Below are positions 19,401-27,509 of a stretch of DNA of 48,800 bases, one piece after another (positions within the stretch are counted from its first letter, which is position 1; each line of letters opens with the position of its first letter). Below the pieces are notes generated by a model. That model had not been told where the DNA came from. It did not search any database and was given only the letters and a program-made list of their open reading frames with translations. The position numbers and the translations under genes were made by a program. Origin of the DNA: Deltaproteobacteria bacterium (GTDB lineage Bacteria; Myxococcota_A; UBA9160; SZUA-336); contig JAJDAK010000084.1 of NCBI GenBank assembly GCA_029261895.1, positions 1 to 48,800 on the forward strand. Reading direction: 5' to 3'.

Positions 19401-19925
19401 GAGCGCCGCCATCATTTCATTGACCGTAGAGGCTTCAACCACGAATTCTTCCAGTTGCAGCACTTGATCCGAGGCAGCAGTCGGCGCCTGGGGCAAAGGA
19501 AAGTCCGCGCGGTTCATCTGATCCGCTTGCACGTCGATGTTCTTCATCGTCGACGTGCGGAACCCGGATTTGATAAAAGTAATCGTGTAGCCACCCGGTG
19601 GAACCGACGGAAACTCGAAGCCGCCTTCACTGTCGGTGACCTGCACATCCTGCTTCGGATTCGAGCCATCGGCCGGATCGGGCCATTTGAGAATCACCGA
19701 CACACCAGCCAGTGGCGTACCCGCATCACCATCAAACACCTGGCCAGCAACCGTACCCTCACCCGGTTTGCGTTCCACAACGCTGGCCGATACATCAACG
19801 CCGCCGGCCCCATGGGTCTCATCCGCAGCGAAAACCAGTGACGCTGCCGACATGCAGACGCATGCTGTCGTCAAAAGCAGCCGGATCCGTAGGGTCACTG
19901 CAAACGCAGGTGTGCTGGCAGTCAT
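16452..19925 (-). CDS. TonB-dependent outer-membrane receptor with CarboxypepD-reg domain
   Basis: Energised outer-membrane transporter. The protein of 1157 aa has a signal peptide ending near SLVFAADE, a carboxypeptidase-regulatory-like Ig domain (GTVAGQVFDGDAGTPLAGVSV), and a TonB-box-like LEEFVVEAS. A plug domain follows (ALKRVAGVNIVDGKFAIIRG), then a long 22-strand-type barrel ending RDYSFSITGTF with the expected C-terminal Phe. I start at ATG 19925; a longer frame from 19997 would begin inside the Pho-box-like element at 19985-20002. The plug and barrel resemble the 'outer membrane receptor' class linked to complex substrates rather than siderophores, but the substrate is not readable. 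It follows the TonB operon by about 100 bp. Confidence 0.92.
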   Translation of the reverse strand: MTASTPAFAVTLRIRLLLTTACVCMSAASLVFAADETHGAGGVDVSASVVERKPGEGTVAGQVFDGDAGTPLAGVSVILKWPDPADGSNPKQDVQVTDSEGGFEFPSVPPGGYTITFIKSGFRTSTMKNIDVQADQMNRADFPLPQAPTAASDQVLQLEEFVVEASTVNEMMAALELRMDSDQLLNIMSAEELSKFAAGDVADALKRVAGVNIVDGKFAIIRGLEDRYSSTLYNHAPIPSPDPDRQSPQLDLFGSEIVGNIVVAKTAAPDLPSNSAGGSIDVVTHEYPEVFEFKTKLGTGFNDRASDRFIHLEDGRFIGTDDKMDQTDENEYGFSFGGRGEVGQREVRYKGVVNREVDFETAQGTSEEREPITAQTVQIPGGGRETFSGGLSQGELRLSGGKFDFTQSEREEQDTNYFGFGFDLDTGGNHKIDTSIFHTKNDQETAQKKENGIVPGAEYEFLSEKILDDDDPGQRDFAGVAIPGAWLTDSRDAITDRVARGPIAIDSFKEDKTFHVERDLLVTQVNGDHQIDALKGLHVSWATNWAKTTQSEESWGGRYYFEPCGFSESIACPEGVDRLGGPFKFPVDDRDLGPGRFVAHQDIFQSRNEIEEKQNFARLDGKYEKDVTEGFRVTVTAAAWWEKAERDVNSKFLDTPNFDDDLCTDCEGAGSQTAVLGDTEKALGETIANGLLVGLDGDFDPTRTGLNQSTREIKAWNLGGKATVLDMFDVFGGVRVEEIFIESKNDAFTGGEKFKQADIFPSRYTLFDRLDNPNRDRVPGTTGSSREISISERAKQDLAGLAFNDQILGISLPVTSCGGDFSHLLCVDPTTEQLRALTTGTIDEKKVLPSFGVAIRPIEGLTIRGAWSETVARPSFREMGYYVSVDKGSDDRTVGNPQLGLSEVESWDARAEFVWGDLGDLIAFSIFKKEIQDPIESIIVRDAFNISSSAGALFRTFFNNPSEAQLSGFELETRKSLGFLNFFGADFMQYISVGGNYTYIDAEVDRVPEELRRPESFFNLLGDDNAIFTGLKPTRRLFNQPEWIANADISLDHPGWGTKATLAYFAISDILDAAGTTTLSNAGAATNFTLDRYVDEFSQVDLILSQKWRSFTFKVSIKNLTDTERQIIYDPDQTIGTVFERRFKRGRDYSFSITGTF

Positions 19926-19984
19926 AAGTATCGCGACTCTACTGAATAGGAATCGAGTCGTTTCCACGAACGCGTGATGAACGC

Positions 19985-20002
19985 ATGGCAATTTCATGAC
20001 AA
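19985..20002 (-). promoter_or_regulatory. Pho-box-like element upstream of the TonB receptor
   Basis: Minus strand TTGTCAT-GAAA-TTGCCAT is two 7-bp direct repeats with an 11-bp period, close to the PhoB consensus CTGTCAT-N4-CTGTCAT. It lies 60 bp before ATG 19925, leaving room for a promoter. I see no good -10 at the ideal distance. The site covers the alternative start at 19997, which argues against that start. Confidence 0.4.
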
Positions 20003-20028
20003 AACACGATGGGCCTCAACGCGCGTAG

Positions 20029-21402
20029 CTACCGACGGACCGATTGTTCGACGCGGGCGAGGTAGCGCTCGATCCGTGGCTCATACTTGATCGACAGCGC
20101 CTTGCGAAGCAGCTGCGCAGCCTCACTGTAGTCCTTTGACGCTACCATCAACTGCGCCTGTTCAATCAACGCCGGATGCTCGAATTTTTCGAGCTTCGCT
20201 GCGCGCTCGAGCATAAGCAGTGCCTTTTCGACATTGCCCTGTGCGCGGTAGTACGAAGCAAGCTCCAACAACGCTTCCCCTCGAGTGCCGTCGCGCTTGA
20301 CGATGGATTCCAAGAGTTGCGCGGCTTCCTCTTTGCGACCGGTGCCTCGGGCCACTTTCGCCTTCAGCGTGAGAACGCGGAGCTCCTGGTCCTGCTTCAT
20401 CGCCTTGCCGTAGTGCTGGTTAATGGAATCCAGAACTTCTTTCGCATCGTCGTAGGCGTGCGCACGAATCAGCAGATCGGCCGCCCGGTAAGCGGTATCA
20501 AATTCCGGCGCAGCTCCGGCACGGCTGATCGCGTCAAGATACGCTTCCTTCGCGAGCCCCCACATCGCTGCATTCATGTAGATATCGCCGAGCAGCACCA
20601 AACTGCTGGTCCGCGCTTTGTCGAGTAGCCGCACCGCCTCGAGGTTGACGGCTGCCTTCATCGGCTGGTTCAAACCAATGTAAGCGTTCGCCTGCGCCAT
20701 CCATGCGGTCGTATCACCGGGATCCGCTTCAATTAGCGTTTCAAACAGCGCCACCGCCTCTTCGTACTTTTGCATCCCAAGCAACGAGCGGGCGAGGCCA
20801 AGCTTCCAATCTCGGGTCTCTGGCTGCTGAAGAATGGAGTTTCGATACGCAGACTCGGCCGCTACGAAGTTCTCTTCGTTCACATAGCAAAACCCGATCA
20901 AGCCGAAGTTGCGACCATCGCGATCGCCGAGCTCCACCGCGCGCGTAAGATGAGGGAGCGCATTCTTGCAATCGCTCTCCTGCACGAAGAGTAGTCCCAG
21001 ATTTTTATGTGCACGACGAAAATCCGGAAACTTTTCTAGCGAGCTCTGGTAGCTCGCCTTCGCGCCCTCGCGGTTGCCATTTTGGAACTGCAGATTCGCC
21101 AGGATGAAATCGAGCGAAGCAGAGCTTCCCGCACCAATCTGTGGCTCTAACATTGATGCCGCGGCTGCCGGATTCGCTTTCATGACTTCGATAACTTCGC
21201 GCAAGAGCAGAAGCTCTTCGGGATTAATCTGTGGTTCAGCGCCAGATAAGAAACCGTAACTCCCAAGGAAGCTCTTGCGCCACTCGGGATCATTGAGGAT
21301 CGTCGCATCGGTCCATGGCTCCGTTTCGGCCCGCGCCACAAACGCGCTACTCGACACGGCAACCACAAGGATCAGTTTTAGCATGCACTTCATCAGCGTC
21401 AC
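20029..21402 (-). CDS. Periplasmic TPR protein of the TonB operon
   Basis: The 457-aa protein has a signal peptide (SAFVARAE, cleavage about 25) and then about ten tetratricopeptide helix pairs, for example NLGLLFVQESDCKNALPHL and LLELASYYRAQGNVEKALL. A TPR gene closes the Vibrio TonB2 cluster in the same position, where it is thought to assist the system as a periplasmic scaffold. It directly abuts the PBP-TonB fusion gene (21402/21403), so it is co-translated with it. No enzymatic motif. Confidence 0.88.
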   Translation of the reverse strand: MTLMKCMLKLILVVAVSSSAFVARAETEPWTDATILNDPEWRKSFLGSYGFLSGAEPQINPEELLLLREVIEVMKANPAAAASMLEPQIGAGSSASLDFILANLQFQNGNREGAKASYQSSLEKFPDFRRAHKNLGLLFVQESDCKNALPHLTRAVELGDRDGRNFGLIGFCYVNEENFVAAESAYRNSILQQPETRDWKLGLARSLLGMQKYEEAVALFETLIEADPGDTTAWMAQANAYIGLNQPMKAAVNLEAVRLLDKARTSSLVLLGDIYMNAAMWGLAKEAYLDAISRAGAAPEFDTAYRAADLLIRAHAYDDAKEVLDSINQHYGKAMKQDQELRVLTLKAKVARGTGRKEEAAQLLESIVKRDGTRGEALLELASYYRAQGNVEKALLMLERAAKLEKFEHPALIEQAQLMVASKDYSEAAQLLRKALSIKYEPRIERYLARVEQSVRR

Positions 21403-22896
21403 CTATTTGATTTGAATGGGAATCGGAAGTTGTGCCCTCGCATTCACGGCTTGCCCTTTCAATCTGGGCGGCGTGAAGGTCCATGTCTTAACCTGCTCAA
21501 CGACGAAGTCTTCGAAGTCCGGAAGATCCGAAGACTGGATCTGTGCGTCCGTGACTTCGCCACTCGATGCGAGTTGGATCATGACCACTAGCTTCCCGTT
21601 CGCAGGCTTCCGTAAAAGCCTTCGGGGAAAATCGAACGCGACAGCGTCGAGAGGACGTGGCGCGAGGTCTAGGTCATTCGTATCATGCACACGAGCCACG
21701 AGTTCCGCATGGACCGTGCCTTCGATTTCCTCGTCCCGACGCGCCGCATGCGCACGAAAGCGACCGGCAACATCGGCTCCACAGAATTCGTCTTCGCAAA
21801 ATACTTCGCGCAAGGTCTGTGCGGCGAGCTTACTCGCGCTCCAGCCATCGAAAGGGTCGTTGACCACAACGGTGGCGATCGCGATTTTTGGATCGTCCGC
21901 CGGAGCCACACCGATAAACCATTGATAGCGACCCACCGGATTACTTCCGCTGATGGTGCCGGTCTTTCCCGCTACCTGAACCTGTCTCAGCAACTTGCCC
22001 CCATCTGCGCGTCGAAACGCTCGACTCGCCGTTCCGCTTTCGGTGACGTTCACCAACAACTCTCGAAGATCGTCGACCACGGACTCGGGCCAAACCTCTT
22101 CGGCCTGTTGATGACCCGGAAGCGCGAGAACGTCTCCATTCGAACGGCGTACACGCCAAATCCAATGTGGACGCACCAGCTTGCCATGCGCCAACACGGC
22201 GGCGAGACGTGCAGCTGCGAGAGGTGTGATGTTCGACCCACCCAATCCTGAACCGAGATAACCCAGCGCTAGGGGAGAATTTACGTCCTTAACATTTCCT
22301 GCCAGGTGCCGTGCTGCCGGTGGATCGAACAAACCTAGATTCCGCATCTCATCAACCAAGGCTTCCTCGCCGATTTCATTCACCGCGAGTCGTGCAAAGC
22401 ACTGGTTGTTGGAGAATGCAAGCGCACGCGTGAAAGACATCACATGGCTGCCGTGGTCCTTCGCTTGAATATCCCCCTCCGCCAGACGGTAGGGACTGCC
22501 GTCGTAGTAGCAATTTCGCTCCACTGCCTCGGGCGCGTGTTTGAGCGTGGCTGCTGCGGTTACGATCTTCATCAGCGATGCTGTCGGGTAGGCCCAGGTG
22601 GCTGGGAAACGCTCGGGATCGCCGGATACGAACGCATAGACCTCACCCGTTGCGGGATCCATCACGATAACGTGTGACATCGGCACATTCCCTGCCTTCA
22701 TCAGCTCCCCGATCGTGCCTTCGAGCGCCGCATCGGTGGTGAAGTCGACCTGCAAACCATCCTGCTTGGATTCTAGGACTAACCCCGTGCTCGGCGCGGG
22801 CAGCGCGAGGGCCTTTGCCAAGGACGATTCGGCGTCGGCGGTTCCAGCCAACATCAGCAATCCCAGCACTGCGATAGGGTATTGATAATTTTTCAT
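21403..22896 (-). CDS. Penicillin-binding transpeptidase fused to a TonB C-terminal domain
   Basis: A 497-aa two-domain protein. After a signal sequence or anchor (1-22) comes a penicillin-binding transpeptidase domain with all three active-site motifs: SLMK (Ser107, Lys110), SNN (162-164) and KTGT (311-314). No transglycosylase or PBP dimerisation domain is present. Residues about 413-497 are a TonB C-terminal domain that matches the neighbouring TonB at about 42 of 84 positions by eye (SGEV-DAQ, DFVV, PIP-I). It overlaps tonB by 1 bp (TGATG) and abuts the TPR gene, so it belongs to the TonB complex operon. The motifs suggest real D,D-transpeptidase or carboxypeptidase activity, or at least peptidoglycan peptide binding. 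The fusion may tie the energised TonB complex to the cell wall. I know of no described protein with this arrangement. Confidence 0.9.
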   Translation of the reverse strand: MKNYQYPIAVLGLLMLAGTADAESSLAKALALPAPSTGLVLESKQDGLQVDFTTDAALEGTIGELMKAGNVPMSHVIVMDPATGEVYAFVSGDPERFPATWAYPTASLMKIVTAAATLKHAPEAVERNCYYDGSPYRLAEGDIQAKDHGSHVMSFTRALAFSNNQCFARLAVNEIGEEALVDEMRNLGLFDPPAARHLAGNVKDVNSPLALGYLGSGLGGSNITPLAAARLAAVLAHGKLVRPHWIWRVRRSNGDVLALPGHQQAEEVWPESVVDDLRELLVNVTESGTASRAFRRADGGKLLRQVQVAGKTGTISGSNPVGRYQWFIGVAPADDPKIAIATVVVNDPFDGWSASKLAAQTLREVFCEDEFCGADVAGRFRAHAARRDEEIEGTVHAELVARVHDTNDLDLAPRPLDAVAFDFPRRLLRKPANGKLVVMIQLASSGEVTDAQIQSSDLPDFEDFVVEQVKTWTFTPPRLKGQAVNARAQLPIPIQIK

Positions 22897-23558
22897 CAGT
22901 TGATCGTTACGGGAATGGGAAAACGCGCTTGCGCCTTCACCGCACGCCCCTCTCGCGTCGGCGCCGTGAACTTCCAGCGCCGAACTTCTTTCACTACAAA
23001 GTCACTGAACTCCGGTAACGTCGAGGAGTCCAATTGGGCATCCAAGACTTCGCCGCTTTCATCCAGCTTCACAAATAGAACAATCCGGCCACTCACCTTC
23101 TTCCGCTTAAGCCGCGGCGGAAAGTTGAAGCCCGTTACCCCGATCGGGCGCGGGAGCTGATCCAGATCGGAGAAATCCACGAAGTCTTCGGTGCCGAGGT
23201 CACGTGACGTCGTACCGATTATGGGCATCGCAAAATCACCCGCGAGCGAGCCGCCTGTACCGGGGTTCAACGCAATGTCCAATTGGTCCAACGACAAAAG
23301 CGGAAGGTCCTCTTTCAATTCCGGCGGTGGCTCCTCTTCTTCCTCCGGTGGCGGCGGCTCATCCTCAAGCTCCAGCACATCGGGCGGCGTGAAGGCCATC
23401 ACGATTTCGTCAATCTGCGTCGAGGGCGGCGCGACGTTTCCCATCATCTGTGCCAACGCCATCAAGATGAACAAACCAAACGCAAAGGCGGCGCCGAGCA
23501 ATAGACTATTACGCGTCTCGTCGTTGGCTTGCAGCTGTTGATATGTGTGCTTGCCCAT
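22896..23558 (-). CDS. tonB: TonB family energy transducer
   Basis: Links the ExbB/ExbD motor to outer-membrane receptors. The 220-aa protein has one N-terminal membrane segment (about 19-41), a Pro/Glu-rich periplasmic spacer (DEPPPPEEEEEPPPE, about 66-80) and a TonB C-terminal domain (about 137-220) that ends ARFPIPVTIN. The spacer is short, as in Vibrio TonB2, which may explain the need for TtpC and TPR helpers. It lies 9 bp after exbD and overlaps the PBP fusion gene by 1 bp. Confidence 0.93.
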   Translation of the reverse strand: MGKHTYQQLQANDETRNSLLLGAAFAFGLFILMALAQMMGNVAPPSTQIDEIVMAFTPPDVLELEDEPPPPEEEEEPPPELKEDLPLLSLDQLDIALNPGTGGSLAGDFAMPIIGTTSRDLGTEDFVDFSDLDQLPRPIGVTGFNFPPRLKRKKVSGRIVLFVKLDESGEVLDAQLDSSTLPEFSDFVVKEVRRWKFTAPTREGRAVKAQARFPIPVTIN

Positions 23559-23567
23559 GGAAGCGCC

Positions 23568-23972
23568 CTAATCATTTCTCGTGGAAAGACTGATTTTCTT
23601 GGCACCCGCGTTTTTGACTTCGCTCCAAACATCGGAGAACACTCCATGATTCGCGCGAAGATCCGCCTGAATGATGACCGGTAGCTCATCTCGACTCAGC
23701 AGCTGCTTTACACGCGCGCCCACGCCAGAAATACCGAGCTCCTTGCCGCCATAGACAACTTTATTGTCCGCCGAGATCGCGATGATGATGCTGTTCTTCT
23801 CAAGATCAAAATCGATCACCGCATCGGGCTTCGCGACTTCGATACCGGGCTCTTCCACGAAGACCGTCGTGACGATGAAGAAGATCAGCAAAATGAAAAT
23901 ACAATCGATCATCGGTGACAGGTTAATTTCCGTCTCTTCATCCGCTTGATCGAGAATACTTCGGCGTGCCAT
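23568..23972 (-). CDS. exbD: ExbD/TolR biopolymer transport protein, second copy
   Basis: Motor subunit that uses the proton gradient with ExbB. The 134-aa protein has one membrane helix, [20 protein letters not shown], with the proton-carrying Asp in MIDCIF, and a small periplasmic domain. Its membrane region is nearly identical to the ExbD at 25094-25495, while the periplasmic domains diverge ([17 protein letters not shown] here). The HAF protein gene separates the two copies, and gaps are 4 and 9 bp. Two different ExbD subunits in one operon suggest a mixed motor or specialised periplasmic contacts. Confidence 0.95.
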   Translation of the reverse strand: MARRSILDQADEETEINLSPMIDCIFILLIFFIVTTVFVEEPGIEVAKPDAVIDFDLEKNSIIIAISADNKVVYGGKELGISGVGARVKQLLSRDELPVIIQADLRANHGVFSDVWSEVKNAGAKKISLSTRND

Positions 23973-23976
23973 AGCG

Positions 23977-25080
23977 CTAGTTCATCCCAGTCGTGAGAAC
24001 CGCCATCCAGGCTTCGGTCTTGCCCGCGGGATTGATGCCAATACCCGCTACGCGACTGCCATCGGCCGACACCGCGGTCACACGCGAAAGCTGCCAGGAC
24101 TGACGCTGCAACGCAGGAGCATCGGCGAGCAATGCGTGCATCAATCGCGTGCCGTGTTGGCGATCCCAGATAAACGCGCGATCACCGACCTCAAACGTTT
24201 CGTAGCCCACGATGACTTGGCCGTCTGCGGATATATCGAGCGCACGACTTGCGACCACTTCCGCAGAGGACGGCCTCAGAGCCTGCAGGCCGGTCGCGCG
24301 CGTCCAGCGAAACGCACGCTTAGCTGCGGGTGTGGTTCCAAACCCCACAATCACGTTGCCATCTGCGGATATCGCCGAGGCCTCACTATGAAATTCGCCT
24401 CCGCGAAAATCACTCAAGCCTTGCAATCCGCTCTTTTCCGTCCAACGAAAAGCTTCCAAGCCATGCTTCGAAGACGCTCGGCCCACAACGACTGTGCCGT
24501 CAGCGGAAACATCCGTGGCGAAGCTCGTCACAAGCCCACCATCTAAATCGTCAAGATCGATCATTCCAGACTCACGCGTCCAACGCCAGGCACGCGACCA
24601 TGCTCGCGTACCGATGATCGCCTGCCCTTCTCCTACGACGACTGAGCCGTCATCCGACACACCGAGTGCTGTACTCGAAAAGAGTCCCGAGGGAAGATCG
24701 CCGAGACTCAACATGCCGTTCTCGGCGCTCCAAATAAACGCCTCGAAACCAGACTCGGACGAACTCGCGCCCACGACGGTCGATCCATCGGCCGAAATGC
24801 GCGATGCACGACTGCGACGCGCACCACCGTTCAGGTCTCCAAGCGGGACCATTCCGGTTTCAGTCGTCCAAAGAAAGGCTTGGCGACGCTCGAGATCATC
24901 GATCACGGCCGATCCAGACACAATGCGGCCGTCTGCCGAGATCCCGTGGACCTCGCTCGCGAATTCACCGCCCGGTAGATCCCCGAGCGCGTGAAACCGC
25001 GATTCGGCTGCATGCGTCGGCAGCGTCGCGGTTGCTAACTGTGCTGTGAGTACCATCAACAGCAAATGAACTCCTTGCAT
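23977..25080 (-). CDS. Secreted HAF-repeat beta-propeller protein
   Basis: The 367-aa protein has a signal peptide (LPTHA, cleavage about 24) and seven repeats built on (I/V)SADG-x-V(V/I)VG with FxW and LGDL motifs, the HAF-repeat pattern. Seven units suggest one seven-bladed beta-propeller. It lies between two exbD genes with 13- and 4-bp gaps, so it is part of the operon and made with the motor. HAF proteins are otherwise mostly known as surface or secreted proteins of unknown role. ATG 25080 has no clear ribosome-binding site; a TTG at 25065 behind AAGGAG is an alternative. Confidence 0.85.
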   Translation of the reverse strand: MQGVHLLLMVLTAQLATATLPTHAAESRFHALGDLPGGEFASEVHGISADGRIVSGSAVIDDLERRQAFLWTTETGMVPLGDLNGGARRSRASRISADGSTVVGASSSESGFEAFIWSAENGMLSLGDLPSGLFSSTALGVSDDGSVVVGEGQAIIGTRAWSRAWRWTRESGMIDLDDLDGGLVTSFATDVSADGTVVVGRASSKHGLEAFRWTEKSGLQGLSDFRGGEFHSEASAISADGNVIVGFGTTPAAKRAFRWTRATGLQALRPSSAEVVASRALDISADGQVIVGYETFEVGDRAFIWDRQHGTRLMHALLADAPALQRQSWQLSRVTAVSADGSRVAGIGINPAGKTEAWMAVLTTGMN

Positions 25081-25093
25081 TCGAAAGATACGT

Positions 25094-25495
25094 CTACTGA
25101 GTCGTCGTAAAACTCAACGCGACGGCTCCGCCTCTTTTTGCCGCATCCCAAACACTGACAAATTTCCCGTGTGCAGACTTCTCGTGCGCGCGTATCGAAA
25201 CCGGTGTCTCTGGATCCTCGAGATTGGACTTCACTTCGCTCGTGACCTCAACTAAACCAATTTCATGGCCGTCGAAAAGAACCTTATTCTCGGCCGTAAT
25301 TTCTAGAACGACGTTTTGCGTTTCTTCGAGCGAGGGAGATGCGGCGGCGTCTGGTTTATGAACCTGAATGCCCTGTTCCTCGACAAACACCGTGGTGACG
25401 ATGAAAAAAATCAGCAGAATGAAGATGCAGTCGATCATCGGAGATAGATTGATCTTCGTCGCGTCATCCTCTGTCAGTATGCTTCGTTTCGCCAT
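25094..25495 (-). CDS. exbD: ExbD/TolR biopolymer transport protein, first copy
   Basis: The 133-aa protein has the ExbD membrane helix with the conserved Asp (MIDCIFILL) and a periplasmic domain (SIRAHEKSAHGKFVSVWDAA). It directly follows exbB (3-bp gap), the standard exbB-exbD arrangement, so this is likely the ancestral copy and the one at 23568 the duplicate. Confidence 0.95.
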   Translation of the reverse strand: MAKRSILTEDDATKINLSPMIDCIFILLIFFIVTTVFVEEQGIQVHKPDAAASPSLEETQNVVLEITAENKVLFDGHEIGLVEVTSEVKSNLEDPETPVSIRAHEKSAHGKFVSVWDAAKRGGAVALSFTTTQ

Positions 25496-25498
25496 CGC

Positions 25499-26080
25499 TC
25501 AATCGAACTTGTAGTGGCTCAGCGTCAAGCTCTCGAGACGAGCCAATTTCGCCTCCAAGCAATGCCGCTGGCGTTGAATCATCATCACGACAAACAAACC
25601 TGGCAACGCAATCGTTAATCCGGTTTGAGTCGTCACGAGTGCCTCGGAGATCCCCGCAGCAACCACGCCCGCGGTTTCCCCACCGCCGCTGGTCGAAATT
25701 CCGAAGAAGGTTTGCAGCATCCCGAGCACCGTTCCCAAGAGCCCAAGCAACGGCGCGGCTGCAACCAACGTCCCCAAAAATTTCGTTCGTCGGTCAATCA
25801 GCGCGATGAGCGCGGTACGAATCTCGTCAAAGCGACTACGAATTTGTTTTGCGGAGGACACGCCGCTCTGGGTGTAGCGAATAATATCCGCCACTCGACC
25901 TTCCGCCAGTTCGGGTTTGCGTACCCATTCCCACCAAGTCGTTTCCGCGCGTCCGTCTAAATCGCTGCGACGCAAGTAAAGAATCAGCTGAGCAGCTTGC
26001 GCATAGAGCAACACCGCTAGACCAAAGAGTGGGATCATTACCCACCCACCGCTTTGCCAGATATCCCAGATACTACTCAT
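25499..26080 (-). CDS. exbB: ExbB/TolQ/MotA proton-channel protein, short form
   Basis: The 193-aa inner-membrane protein has an N-terminal membrane segment and the conserved MotA/TolQ/ExbB pair of helices, with LLGLLGTVLGMLQTFF and ISEALVTTQTGLTIALPG. It corresponds to ExbB2 of the Vibrio TonB2 cluster. It overlaps the preceding long ExbB gene by 8 bp and precedes exbD by 3 bp. Confidence 0.95.
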   Translation of the reverse strand: MSSIWDIWQSGGWVMIPLFGLAVLLYAQAAQLILYLRRSDLDGRAETTWWEWVRKPELAEGRVADIIRYTQSGVSSAKQIRSRFDEIRTALIALIDRRTKFLGTLVAAAPLLGLLGTVLGMLQTFFGISTSGGGETAGVVAAGISEALVTTQTGLTIALPGLFVVMMIQRQRHCLEAKLARLESLTLSHYKFD

Positions 26081-27509
26081 GGTCGCGCGATTGCTCCGCC
26101 GACGTGAGGATCTTTCCGTCCTTCCGCAGCACCGTTACTCCGTTCACGAACGCGACCGATAGTTCCTCAAGCAGACCGAGCTTACGTTTCGCCATCCGCG
26201 CGAGCGCACCATGAAAAATCAGCGTTGGAATCGCCACGATCAGGCCTAGAGCGGTCGTTACAAGCGCTTCGGAAATTCCCGACGACAGACTCTTCGCGTC
26301 ACCGGTTCCAAAGATGGTGATGAGTTGAAAGGTCTTGATCATCCCCACCACGGTACCGAGCAGACCCAGCAGCGGCGCCGCGGCTGCGGTAATGGCAAGA
26401 AACGGAAGAAAGCGCTCAAGTGTGGGACGGACGCGCAAGATACGCTCGAAGAGCAGCTCTTCAAGCACGCCACGTTTCTCAGCAGCGTGCTGCACGCCGG
26501 TTATCAGAATTTCGCCCGCAACGCCTTCAACGCGCTGTGCTTCGCGTAACGCGACCTCTTGGCGACCGTGAGCGACCTCATCGAGGATGCCATCGATCTG
26601 ATCCGGCTTCGCGACCGGAAACGCGAGAATTTCACGGATCTTGAAGAGTGTGAGCGCGAGCGCAGCGAACCCAAGGACAACGATCACGTAACCGACAACG
26701 CCACCCTCTTCGATGTATTGAAAGACCGTCTTGCGAGCCTTTTCCACTTTGAGCGCTTTGCCAAGTGTAGCGTCAAAGGGCAGCTGGCCGGTTCCGGAAG
26801 TCGCGAGAGCCAGTAGGCCGTCGCTGAAGTCATCCGGCAACGCGACCACAACGGGATCTGCAGCATTGAGTCGGTTTTCAACCAGACCAGAGATTTCGCC
26901 ATCATCGCTCGCGTAGAAAACCGTGGGGCCAAGCGCAATAAATTTTCCGTCCGTTAAGACGCCATCGGGGTTTAGCGCCTTGCCAGCGAAAACCTGGCCG
27001 CCGAGTTGCGCTTCAAGGCGGTACAGCGCGGCCTGTACGACTTCGAGCTGTTGAGTACGTTTCCCTTCCGCATCGAGGTTCACGTTTTTGTCCGCGAGCT
27101 TGGCCGCAGCGGTGATGCTTTCGTAGGCAGGCAGCTCACTGATATTGAGTCGACTTTCAAAGTCCCGAACAAACTCGTTCAGTCGACTGTTGATAAACTC
27201 GTGTTGGTCCCCCATCGACTGAACTTGGCGGCGTAACGATGTGAGGTCGATCGTACGGCTGTCTCGAATCTTCAAGAGGCGTGATTGTTCCTGCTGAAGC
27301 GACAAAACATCGTCCTCCAGCTGTGACACCGCGCTTGAAAGCGGAACCTTCTTCTTCGTGATCTGATCCCGCAGCTGACTGAGTTCACTGAGGCTTTTCT
27401 CGAGCTTCTTGTCGATCTTGCCATTTGCGCTGTTGAAGTCTTCAGCTACGGCCGACGTATTCCACATGAGAGCCAATACAATTGCTAACAAGTAGTACTT
27501 GGATTTCAT
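26073..27509 (-). CDS. TtpC-like long ExbB with periplasmic coiled-coil extension
   Basis: A 478-aa protein with a signal-like start, a long coiled-coil and globular periplasmic part (about 25-265) and one membrane segment (about 270-290). The MotA/TolQ/ExbB domain follows (LLGLLGTVVGMIKTFQLI, ISEALVTTALGLIVAIP). This architecture is that of TtpC, essential for TonB2 function in Vibrio. It abuts the DUF3450 gene with no gap and overlaps exbB by 8 bp. The membrane motor is thus expected to contain both ExbB and the TtpC-like protein. Confidence 0.92.
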   Translation of the reverse strand: MKSKYYLLAIVLALMWNTSAVAEDFNSANGKIDKKLEKSLSELSQLRDQITKKKVPLSSAVSQLEDDVLSLQQEQSRLLKIRDSRTIDLTSLRRQVQSMGDQHEFINSRLNEFVRDFESRLNISELPAYESITAAAKLADKNVNLDAEGKRTQQLEVVQAALYRLEAQLGGQVFAGKALNPDGVLTDGKFIALGPTVFYASDDGEISGLVENRLNAADPVVVALPDDFSDGLLALATSGTGQLPFDATLGKALKVEKARKTVFQYIEEGGVVGYVIVVLGFAALALTLFKIREILAFPVAKPDQIDGILDEVAHGRQEVALREAQRVEGVAGEILITGVQHAAEKRGVLEELLFERILRVRPTLERFLPFLAITAAAAPLLGLLGTVVGMIKTFQLITIFGTGDAKSLSSGISEALVTTALGLIVAIPTLIFHGALARMAKRKLGLLEELSVAFVNGVTVLRKDGKILTSAEQSRDHE

